Part shown: positions 55,584-64,000 of the stretch, in pieces
How the letters are laid out: the number at the start of each line of letters is the position of its first letter
Numbering within the stretch: the first letter of the stretch is position 1
Origin: Darksidea phi
Taxonomy: Eukaryota > Ascomycota > Dothideomycetes > Pleosporales > Lentitheciaceae
NCBI GenBank assembly: GCA_030770425.1
Contig: JASJFT010000063.1
Coordinates: 124,001-188,000, forward strand
Length of the DNA: 64,000 nucleotides
Reading direction: 5' to 3'
Program-made: the position numbers and the translations under genes
Notes under the pieces: model-generated
The model's input: only the letters and a program-made list of their open reading frames with translations
Database searches by the model: none
Told to the model about the DNA's origin: nothing

Positions 55584-55958
55584 TCAGAAAGTGTTCCTCC
55601 TCCGCTCGGCGGCTGGAGCTGTATTTATGTCATTCGCTAGCATGCATAGCAGGATAAGGGATAATATACCGTGCGCCCCACGAAAGCGGCGCTGTTGCCA
55701 AAGAGATATAATCCCGATGGCGAGCTGAAGTAGACCGAAGATGATAGAAGTAATGACTTCTGCGGAGAGTCGTATTTGATCCATAACACAATGTGTGAAT
55801 AAAAGAACTAAGGTAGTCGCTTGCGCTGAAGTACTCGAGCGTAGGCTGTTCCAAGTTGCAGTTGGAGAGAGGCCGCGCTCATTGATAGGTGTGGTGTCAA
55901 TGTCGAGTTGAAGATCTGTGCAAGAGTCGGCACAGCAGCGCTTCAAATATGAAGACAT
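55584..55958 (-). CDS. Possible small membrane protein, 124 aa
   Basis: ORF with ATG at 55958 (MSSYLKRCCADSCTDLQLDI). Residues 66-90 (SAEVITSIIFGLLQLAIGII) form a credible transmembrane helix followed by basic LWQQRRFRG, as in many short fungal hypothetical membrane proteins. No other support exists, and it sits in a pseudogene-rich region, so it may be chance or a remnant. Confidence 0.3.
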   Translation of the reverse strand: MSSYLKRCCADSCTDLQLDIDTTPINERGLSPTATWNSLRSSTSAQATTLVLLFTHCVMDQIRLSAEVITSIIFGLLQLAIGIISLWQQRRFRGAHGILSLILLCMLANDINTAPAAERRRNTF

Positions 55959-56649
55959 TTAGTAGTTTGCACAGGTGCAGGCAGCACTGAACAGCTCTGC
56001 ATGATAGGAGTTTTGTAGCTTCACCGGCGGGACGGGCAATGTACTACGAACCATCATCACATCGAGCATGATCGAATATTGGTCAGTTTACGCATGGAAC
56101 ACAAAGATAGTACTTTTGACTGAAGCCTCCCTAAGACCGTGTGCCCGCGCGGTACAGATGCATGCATAAGCGACGGCCTTGGGTCGGGTTTCGACATGGG
56201 AACAAGGTCGCACGGACGATGCCTCGCGCGGGATACGAACATGGCTGCCGCAGAGAATAGTAGTTTTGCAAGCCCGCCATCTCAGGGATTGCGCTAGCGA
56301 GATAGTACTTTTGGAAACGGCGGGGGGAGGCGGTGGCGCGACACTCACCCGCGTCACGGTCCCCTGCAGGCTCAGCCGCAATCAAGCGAGAATGGGAGTT
56401 TTGTTCTTCATCCAATCAGCTATCTCTCGTCACCTCTGCTTCGCAGACGTTTGTGCAGTATATTTACGAAGCCCCCGCTGACGCAACATGCACCGACCCT
56501 CTCATCCTGCGCTTTCTTCTTACTCGCCCGCAGGTATGATCTCTCTCGAATCTTTGACAGGCAAGATAAGTCTAACTGACTGACACGGCTAGGGACGAAG
56601 AGGCCTCAACTTGAATCTCTCAACGACCTATTCGCCTGATTTGCCGCAA
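55959..56649. other. Upstream region of the Clr5 gene
   Basis: No separate gene supported. An intron-like segment GTATGATCTC..CACGGCTAG (56534-56593) could splice an upstream exon into the Clr5 frame, but that frame has no ATG, so a 5' UTR intron is the more likely reading. Confidence 0.45.
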
Positions 56650-58542
56650 ATGGATTGTTCATATTTCATCCAAGACCAATATGTCTCACAGCAAGCTTAT
56701 AAGCCTTATGAGCCCTATGCTATCCACCCGACGTTCGGCTCGGCTTTGCAGACGCAACCTCCAGGTGGACACTTCACGACTGGCTCGACGGATTCATCCC
56801 TAGCCGCTCGCATCAATGAGCCCCATAATGCCGATTTATCCAGTAAAATTCAGACTACATCTGCCCCCTCTATGGGCCCGCCCAGCCGGCCACGAAAGAA
56901 GAAGACCTCGACTTTGCGCGCCAGCGCTTGGGAGCCGTACAAGGCTCGAATCCTCGAGCTCCATATCACGCAAGGGTTACCGCTGAAGGAGGTCAAGAAA
57001 AAGATTGAAGAAGAGTTTGGGTTCGCGGCTGAGTAAGTTACTCTTACTGAGGTAGAGCAAATCGAATCAGACTTCAAGCGCACTGACATATATGGCGGCT
57101 GCAGGATACGGCAGTACCGAACACGCGTCAGCCAATGGGGGAAGGACAAGAACATTAAACCGCACGAGATGGAAGCAATCGTCAGAAAACGCCAGCAGAG
57201 AAGCCTTGTTGACGTCCACAAAGGTGAGCTGGTTTTCGAAGTCAGGAATGAACCAGTGGAGCCGCAAAAGATCGACCGATGGATGAAGAGGCATGGAGTG
57301 CCCGAAAGCCTTTTGTATGCTCCTAGTCCCGCCGCATGTAAGTTAGCATATGAAGGGTATGATCTCTGCTGACACGCGTAAGCTACGCCGTCTGCAGTCG
57401 GCTGTCGAACCATTTCTGAACGCGGTTCTCCTTTCTCGAGCCCTGGGTGTTCAGCAGCAGCTCTAGCTTCTCTACCAGAAGGCATCGCATCTGTAGCGCA
57501 AAGCCCACAGATACCCTCTCCCGCCCTTTCAATTACCAGCATAGTTCGGCCTCAAAACAGCACTTTTGCTGGCCAAAGTCCCGCACTCACGTATCAAACC
57601 CTTCCCACCTTCCCTGCAAGCTATCTTCCTATCGGAAATGTCGCTCAAGGCCCATGGGATCTCGCAGCAGGCCCCCTCCAATATCGCTATAGGCAAACGG
57701 ACGAAGAGCGCCTGCGGAAACAACTGTCTAGGGCAGAGTCCTTGTTTGGACCTAACCATTCTACGACCCTGTCCCTATTGTATGATCTGGGAAGCGTACT
57801 CATAGTCCAAGGAAGATACAAATCCGCAGAGGAAGTGGTTCGCCGATCTGTAGAAGGCTACCAAATTGCAGGTGGACATGACAATGTCAAGGCGCTGGAA
57901 GCATTGGGGCTTCTTGGTCAGGTTCTAGGCCGCCAAGGGCTTTATACCAGGGCTGAGAAACTGCTCCGACGAACAATCGAATCCAAAAAGGTTATTCTAG
58001 GAGATGAGCATCCATCTACGGTGACCAGCATGAGTTGGCTAGTGATTACGTACACGGATCAAGGGCGATGGAAGGAGGCAGAAGAGCTAGGGGCGAAAGT
58101 AATAGGGATATGTATAAGGGTACTCGGGGAAGAGCATCCTGATACGCTGGCTAGTATAGGTAGCCTAGCGTTGATGTATAGCAAAGGGCGATTGAAGGAG
58201 GCAGAAGAGCTAGGGGCGAAAGTAATAGGGATACGTATAAGGGTACTTGGGGAAGAGCATCCTGATACGCTGGCTAGTATAGGTAGCCTAGCGTTGGTGT
58301 ATAGGAGTCAAGGGCGATTGAAGGAGGCAGAAGAGCTAGGGGCGAGAGTAATGGAAAGCCAAAAGAGAGTATTTGGACCAGAGCATCCTCACACGCTGAT
58401 AGCAATTGCGAACTATGCGTTCACGCTTAAATCACTAGGCCGGGCTCAAGAGGCTTTTCTACTATTAGAAACGTGCTATCAAGGGCGAGTAAGAGTTATT
58501 GGTTCTCATCACCTGTCACAAAGGAGATGCTTGAAGTCCTGA
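56650..58542 (+). CDS. Clr5-domain and TPR-repeat protein, 586 aa
   Basis: Three exons: 56650-57032, 57105-57337 and 57398-58542. ATG 56650 (MDCSYFIQDQYVSQQ) is the first in-frame ATG. The Clr5 domain lies at about 92-150: ASAWEPYKARILELHITQGL, PLKEVKKKIEEEFGF and, after the first intron, RQYRTRVSQWGKDKNIKP. A Ser/Pro-rich linker leads to about five kinesin-light-chain-type TPR units of 42 residues (LGEEHPDTLASIGSLALxY, GRLKEAEELGAKV). Clr5 was named after an S. pombe silencing factor. Clr5-TPR fusions are abundant in Pezizomycotina with unknown function, probably as DNA- or protein-interacting scaffolds. The second acceptor could be 12 bp upstream (GCGTAAG) without changing frame. Two TPR units are near-identical at DNA level. 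Confidence 0.82.
58061..58345 (+). repeat. Near-identical tandem TPR-coding repeats (123/126 bp)
   Basis: AAGGGCGAT begins at 58061, 58184 and 58310, and the units read through GAGGCAGAAGAGCTAGGGGC. The first two units are nearly identical and the third diverges after about 45 bp. The first is one codon shorter (123 against 126 bp). This indicates recent unequal exchange within the TPR array. Confidence 0.9.
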
Positions 58543-59547
58543 ACATATGGCGCACGGAGAACATGGAGATGGATTTATAACGCTCCTTCAAGTGTATATT
58601 ATTAGGCTAGTACAAATGCAGGGTAAATGGCGCTGTGTTAGCGTGCTTACAGGTGATGATATGGCAATGTACGTGAGTCTGTAAACATATGCCGTTACTA
58701 GCTGCAGAAAGGATGGCCGGCCTACCCAATGCTTTTGTTGCATTCTGGTACTTGAAAAGCTTCTTGATTCCAGTCTTAGAAATCAGCTCCTCACGTTGAA
58801 TTAGTCATAGAACGGCCTCTAAAATGTATATGAGCTCCATCCACGCCTCTTCTTATTCTGATTTTGGGACGGCGGGTAAAGCGACTTAGCTTAACCCTCT
58901 GCCTTGGCCGACAAGTGTCACTTTATCCGAAATCGCGGTGAACTGTGCGCAAGTTACACACTGGACAATGCAAGACGTTGATGGTCTGTTTGGTGGGCGC
59001 GGATGCTGTCAGCAGTGGGAGTTCTCCTTGTAGCTGGTCATCTCGGCATGCATTTGTGTCCTCGGTGCTTGCCGGAGAGGGGATTGGCGAGGATTTCATC
59101 GCCATGGACCCATAGGATAGTGGGAGCCTCGTAATGGGTAATGACAATTTTATTTTTTGACCAACTAGAGGACATTTCGTCTTCCTGCTGCTGATTCACT
59201 ATTTGTCGCAATCGATGTTGGTTAAAAAAAAAAACCTTAAAAAAACTCTTAAAAATCAATACTACAGGTACTGTTTTCCCACTCCATTCTCCAACGTTAT
59301 GGCGCTGCCACCTTTACTAGCCTACCCCCATTGTTGCTGAAAAATGTCTAGTCTGATAATAGAGTTAACGAGCGCGTATCGATAGTATAGGGCTGAAAGT
59401 GCCAATCAGAGCACCCCGTGCACGTGCCTCCTTCACATCCCGCACGCGGCGGTTTGACGCGTGCGCCGCAAAAGCGAAGACAGGCTCTTCTATCACGGCA
59501 ACGCTCATGTGCAAAATGCTACAGAGCCCAATCTCTAGTACTTCAAC
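58543..59547. other. Intergenic region with A-rich tracts
   Basis: About 1 kb with no supported gene. Poly-A blocks lie at 59222-59256. Minus-strand ORFs of about 73 codons lack family features. Confidence 0.5.
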
Positions 59548-61682
59548 ATGCTTATCCCGGAGCTCGAGGTCCTGAAACCTATCGATCCGTCCATATCCAA
59601 CGCCGACGACTACGAGATCTTCGCTCTCAGCAACGCGCAAGTCGTGTACCAGAGCAATGGCAAGCCTGCGAGTTTGCTTGCAGCATATGCGGACATGCCG
59701 CTACGCGTTGAAGGTAGACTGGAGTCGCTGGATCGTGGACAGCTAAAATACCGTATGTTGAACCTGCGTGCTGCACGTAGCCGTCGGTGGACGGCCGCCC
59801 AGTAATCGAGAATCTGTCTGATTGCCATTTTCTAGTTGTCAAAAGGCCACATAAGCCCGTCGATATCGTAATTCGAAATGTGACACGCTTCTCCTACGGA
59901 CAAATGACCGACGGCGAACTGGTGATATGGGCGCTGGGCGAGGCTGGCTGGTTCGAGATACGACCAGCGCGTAACTACAAGGCAATATACCACGATATGG
60001 TCGAGGCAGTAGAATTGCTTTATTTTATTACCGACATCTACAATGAGCCGCGGAAGAGGGGCGGCGGGCCGAGTGCGCACTTGATATACCAGGAATACGC
60101 CGAAGACGAAAGATACCCGTGTACCAACCCAGAGCTCGCTGCCCAGATATTCCACAAGCATCATGAGTTCCTCATAATGTGCTTCTTGAACCGAGCGCAG
60201 GGCATTGGATGGAGCAACACGCCCATTTATCAAAGCTTTAAGCGACAGTACCCAAAATTGTTCGAAACCGCAAAGGCTCGGATAGAAGGTCGCTATGGGC
60301 GGGCACCGAGAGAAACTCGAACATCGAAGCCATCACCTGTTCCCGTACCTGCCACCGTACCGGCATCCCAGAAACCCCGCGCGAACCGCAGCAAACCCCA
60401 GACACAGAAACCGCCCGAACATCCGAGGAAAGATGACAATTGGTGGGAAGCTGCAACTATCTACGAGTTCATTCGTTCGGCTATCAATAAACGTGCACTT
60501 AAACCGGGTCATGACCACATTACTATTGATCGTGTCGCAAAGCTCATGGTCAAGCGGTACGAGATCGAAGAGATCGAGACAGCTAAGAACGTTTTGCTGG
60601 TGCATGCTCGGAACCTGTGTTGGAAGATTGAGCATCCACGAAGCAAGAGCGCGGCATTCCTGATCGATGAGCCAATATATCGGGAGCTTGAGGCAAGGCA
60701 TGAACTTCCTGCTGCGGAGGTCCGGAAAGCTGAAGCGGTCCAGTTGCGACCAAGGCGAGATCACGCCCTACGCAGGGGGCAGGTCGATGTTTCGGACGAC
60801 TCATCATCAGACGATCCCATCTCCACACCCAAACATCGATCAGATGGGAGGAAAAAGAAAGGTCGCCTTTCCGTGCTGCGACCGAAGAGTGCCAAGTTTT
60901 CCGGCAAAGGGAAGGGAGTAAAGCGCGGAAAGGGTAAGAGGCCTGACGTAGAAGAAATCTCTGTGGAAGAAGCAGACTCTAGTGCAGAAGCCGGCGATGA
61001 TAGCGATAGTGCTTCGGACATAGAAATCGCCACACCTACTCAAGCGCTCTCACCTGGTCGGGTAAAACGGAAATTTATCGAGACAGGAGACGATGAGGAA
61101 GAGAAGGGCAGGCGGAAACGTGCAGCTAGCGCATCTGCAACACCTGAATCACCGCCATCGACAGAAGAGGATGAGGACACGGAAGCGGAAGCAGCGGAGG
61201 CAGACAACGAGGCTCCACTTCCATTACGGAACCGGACTACGAATATTTCGGTGAATGGCAAATCGGCAGAAACGTCGAAGCCGATCCTTGTACCACCTAT
61301 AGTGTCAACACCTCTACCTACATACGAAGCCAACGGCCCTCGCGACTCCTGGTTATGTACTTTCGATGGGTGCAGTCAGCGGATATATGGTGCAAGTAAA
61401 GATGTAGGCCGGCAATTGATCACGGAGCACCTTGAGGATCATGCTAAAGGGAGACATGCTGTTGTGGGTATTCTTCTCCGCGAGGAGCAGAAGCTTTGTC
61501 TGCCTGTCAAGTGAGTCCAAATAGATTGCCAAATCTTAAGAGACGCAGGTCTAATTTTCTACAGCAACCTCCTCAAGAAGATCCGCGAAATGAGCGAGGC
61601 GCAAAAACCCCTTTTCCCTTCCCCTTCCCTGGGCCCCGCGTCTCCGGCGCTTCAGCCGCAGCCGATCCGCAGGATGGTGTAG
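59548..61682 (+). CDS. DNMT1-RFD domain and zinc-finger protein (Raf2-like), 665 aa
   Basis: Three exons: 59548-59752, 59836-61510 and 61565-61682. Spliced residues 1-160 form a replication-foci (RFTS/DNMT1-RFD) domain: DYEIFALSNAQVVYQSNGKP, then after intron 1 LVKRPHKPVDIVIRNVTRFS, YGQMTDGELVIWALGEAGWF and EI. The middle is long, charged and disordered (Ser/Asp/Glu and Lys/Arg blocks, NLS-like KGVKRGKGKRPD). Near residue 595 is a C2H2-like finger: WLCTFDGCSQRIYG followed by ITEHLEDH. An RFTS domain with a C-terminal zinc finger, without a methyltransferase domain, recalls S. pombe Raf2 of the CLRC heterochromatin complex. That parallel is inference; many fungal RFD proteins are uncharacterised. 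The last exon adds a basic NLLKKIREMSEAQ helix. Confidence 0.8.
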
Positions 61683-62248
61683 CTTGTTATTGTCTGCATT
61701 GTCCCCCTTTTGTTACTTCTACTCTTCTCCCTTGAGGGACTGTTTCAATGCATGCAAAGCTTGACGGAATATCCGTTTCCATTCCGCTTTGTGCTCTTAC
61801 TATCAACTAGATTGGGCGTTGTGGTAGTTTATCTTACGTTTAGGGGATGGCACTGCGCCTAAGTGGTTGCCTATCTCCGGTAGCATCTGGTTAGAACATC
61901 TATTCCCATTTGTATATGATTAATGAAATATCGATTTAGTCATTATCAACTGTTATCTGGCTTCATTGCATCACCAAGGCAGAGGACCGTCAAACTAATA
62001 TCATTATTTTGATTCGAGCGGACTATCGTCACTTGCAACGCCAGCCCATGGTCTATATTTCCCTTCCGCAACCGTATGGTGAAAAGACAACGGGGAGAAG
62101 TGGAGAGCGGGCATGTACAGTAAGTAGCGCCAGAAATTGTTGTACAAGAAAGGTCCCAAGACCTTATATGTGGAAGAGAATCCATCCGTACTTTTACACA
62201 TCCACTCTACATGCCAGATACCCATCGTACAGTTGTTGTTGCGAACGT
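61683..62248. other. 3' intergenic region between convergent genes
   Basis: 566 bp between the stop codons of convergent genes. No gene is recognised; AT-rich 3' UTR-like sequence lies around 61910-62030. Confidence 0.5.
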
Positions 62249-63721
62249 TTACTCCAGAATCTGGGTTACCAGACCCGTAGCGACTGTCCGTCCACCTTCT
62301 CTCATGTTGAATCGCTGACCCGCCTCCAGGACATGCGGCTGGTGGAGCTCGCAGACCATCTCAACGTTGTCACCGGGCATAACCAGCTTCTCTTGCGCGT
62401 TCTCGGTGCCCTCGGGCCACATGAGCGAAGCGCTCTCGTCGGCGGTTCGGATGAACATCTGTGGCCTGTAGTTCTCGCCGAAGCCGGTGTGACGTCCACC
62501 CTCCTCCTTGGTCAGCACGTACATGGAGACCAGAAATTTCTTGTGCGCTTTGACGGAGCCGGGGACAGCCACGACCATACCACGCTTGACGTCCTCGCGC
62601 TTCACACCACGGAGGAGGAGACCGGAGTTGTCGCCTGCTCTTGACTCGTTGCAGGACTTCTTGAAGGTCTCGATATCGGTGACCTTGGTCTTGATGGGGG
62701 CGGTACCCTTGCCTACAAGCTCGACCTCGGAATCCTTCTTCAAAATACCACGTTCGACACGGCCAGAGCACACGGTACCGCGACCGGCGATGGAGAAGAC
62801 GTCCTCGACGGCCATGAGGAAGGGCTTTTCGGTGTCGCGCTGTGGGGTGGGGATCCAGGAGTCGACAGCCTCGAGCAGCTCATCAATTTTCTTCTCGCCG
62901 ATATCAGGCTGGCGGCCCTCGAGAGAGCAAAGAGCAGAGCCCATGATGATGGGGGTCTCGTCACCCTCGAAGCCGTACGAGGACAGCAGCTCGCGCATTT
63001 CCATCTCAACGAGTTCCAACATCTCCTTGTCCTCAATAGCGTCGACCTTGTTGACGAAGACAACGATCTTTTGGACACCGACTTGGCGGGCGAGGAGCAA
63101 GTGCTCCCGAGTTTGGGGCCTGCATATCCATCAGCATCCACTCCTGCTTCGCATGTGCCTCAACATCTTACATCTGGCCATCTGAAGCGGCAACAACAAT
63201 GATAGCGCCATCCATGTTTGCGGCACCCGTAATCATGTTCTTGATGTAATCGGCATGACCGGGGCAGTCGACGTGGGCATAGTGCCTGTTGTCGGTCGAG
63301 TACTCGATATGTGCCGTCGCGATGGTGATACCACGTTTCCGCTCTTCAGGAGCCTTATCGATGGCGCCGTATTCGAGGAACTTGGCATAACCCTTTTCCG
63401 CTTGACGCTTCGTGATGGCTGCTGTGAGGGTTGTCTGTACTCACAGTTAGAATAAGGGGGGCAATTGGGGCACTGGGTCATCGTGCCTTTCCGTGATCGA
63501 CGTGACCAATAGTACCTGTCTTAATTAGCAATGAGTGTCGGAAGCTTGTAGAAAGACGTACCGATATTGACGTGCGGCTTATCACGCTGGAAGACAGCCG
63601 CGTAGTTCCTCACACCATATTTGCCCTGAGCACCCCAAGCTTGCTGGACCGGGTTGACGCCCCTCTGGTACTTGAGCGCATTGCGCGATGTCCGCAGGAA
63701 AGTTCGTGAGAAGGACGACAT
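62249..63721 (-). CDS. TUF1: Mitochondrial translation elongation factor Tu, 440 aa
   Basis: Four exons: 63562-63721, 63487-63515 (29 bp), 63172-63434 and 62249-63119. Residues 1-43 ([20 protein letters not shown] through NYAAVF) are a mitochondrial presequence. The G1 motif GHVDHGKT (57-64) is assembled from two exons. Other GTPase motifs are the RGITI switch-I segment, DCPGHADY and NKVD. Domains 2 and 3 are complete to [15 protein letters not shown]. It delivers aminoacyl-tRNA to the mitochondrial ribosome. The length fits fungal Tuf1. The second intron (63435-63486) can only be placed with a GC donor (AAAG|GCACGA) and a TACAG acceptor; every other junction uses GT-AG. Confidence 0.95.
63435..63486 (-). 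other. Probable GC-AG intron in TUF1
   Basis: Exon 2 ends GTCGATCACGGAAAG and exon 3 begins ACAACCCTCACAGC, which must join to give the invariant DHGKTTLT. The intervening 52 bp start GCACGATGACC and end CTAACTGTGAGTACAG. The branch-like CTAAC lies 11 bases before the AG. No GT is available at the required phase. Confidence 0.8.
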
Positions 63722-64000
63722 ATCTGCAATCCAATTAAAAGAAAGCGTATGTAGTATAAAGGCAGGAGAATGGAAGAAGGCGCAATTGGGATGGAACGTG
63801 TTGGCGGCGGAGAGCTCCTGCATTATTTTCTGAGCCACTAACGCGCACGGCTTTCTGCGCGGTCACGTGAACTGTCTGTGCACATGCGGAAGCTTTCTGG
63901 AGCTTCTGCAACCATTGAAACACTTGGACACGCCAATCGGAGCGGGAAAGCTTTCCCGAAATAGCCGAATATCAATCGGACGTTCATTAGATCTGACTTC
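63722..64000. promoter_or_regulatory. Upstream region of TUF1
   Basis: Presumed promoter/5' UTR of the minus-strand EF-Tu gene, running to the window edge. The frame is open upstream of the chosen ATG but without another ATG near it that would improve the presequence. No named element recognised. Confidence 0.45.

Overview
The window is nuclear DNA of a filamentous ascomycete (Pezizomycotina). Most genes carry short introns (about 42-79 bp) with GT..CTAAC/CTGAC..AG signals. The gene set is typical of that group: Utp8, Elg1, Alb1, a Gyp2-type RabGAP, mitochondrial EF-Tu, a PIR-domain wall protein, Clr5 and SRR1-domain proteins. A transposase relic shows stop codons and TpA enrichment of the kind left by repeat-induced point mutation (RIP). 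A Dothideomycete is likely, but that is inference. All exon models below were built by hand from splice signals and reading-frame continuity, and each model sums to a whole number of codons.

Layout. 1-1124: 5' part of a HAM1_N-type gene (minus), cut by the window edge. 1125-3792: repeats and a RIP-damaged Fot1/pogo transposase fragment. 3793-4365: small hypothetical gene. 4499-8350 (minus): eight-exon gene for a roughly 1,140-residue secreted protein with a freshly duplicated cysteine-rich exon. 8351-11880: minisatellites, a small secreted cysteine-rich protein, a poorly assembled stretch with a 10-N gap and 104 consecutive C, then glyoxalase II (11880-12907). 12908-15498: gene-free apart from a broken WD40 fragment. 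15499-26289 is a dense housekeeping block: Utp8 (ribosome biogenesis) head to head with Elg1 (PCNA unloading), then Alb1 (60S biogenesis) head to head with a membrane-anchored ubiquitin hydrolase. 27334-31748: a hypothetical gene, a broken GH78 rhamnosidase and a PIR-type wall protein. 32631-33736: SRR1-domain gene. 35050-39305: a large regulator that joins a STAND-type N-terminal domain, two C2H2 fingers and three Zn2Cys6 clusters.

From 43858 to 51071 another compact block holds a tail-anchored inositol 5-phosphatase, a mitochondrial short-chain dehydrogenase and a GRAM-TBC-EF-hand RabGAP. 51072-56649 is accessory in character: microsatellite, an inverted-repeat element, a broken protein kinase and one doubtful small ORF. 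The window ends with a Clr5-TPR protein carrying a recent repeat duplication, a DNMT1-RFD/zinc-finger protein (Raf2-like) and mitochondrial EF-Tu with a probable GC-AG intron.

There is no operon-like organisation. The functional links visible are shared divergent promoters (Utp8/Elg1, 181 bp; Alb1/ubiquitin hydrolase, 520 bp; phosphatase/dehydrogenase, 742 bp) and a contrast between gene-dense housekeeping blocks and repeat-associated stretches with pseudogenes and secreted or regulatory genes. The most unusual items are the STAND-N/C2H2/triple-Zn2Cys6 protein, the secreted protein with its near-identical exon-plus-intron duplication, and the SRR1 gene whose first intron contains a copy of its own exon.
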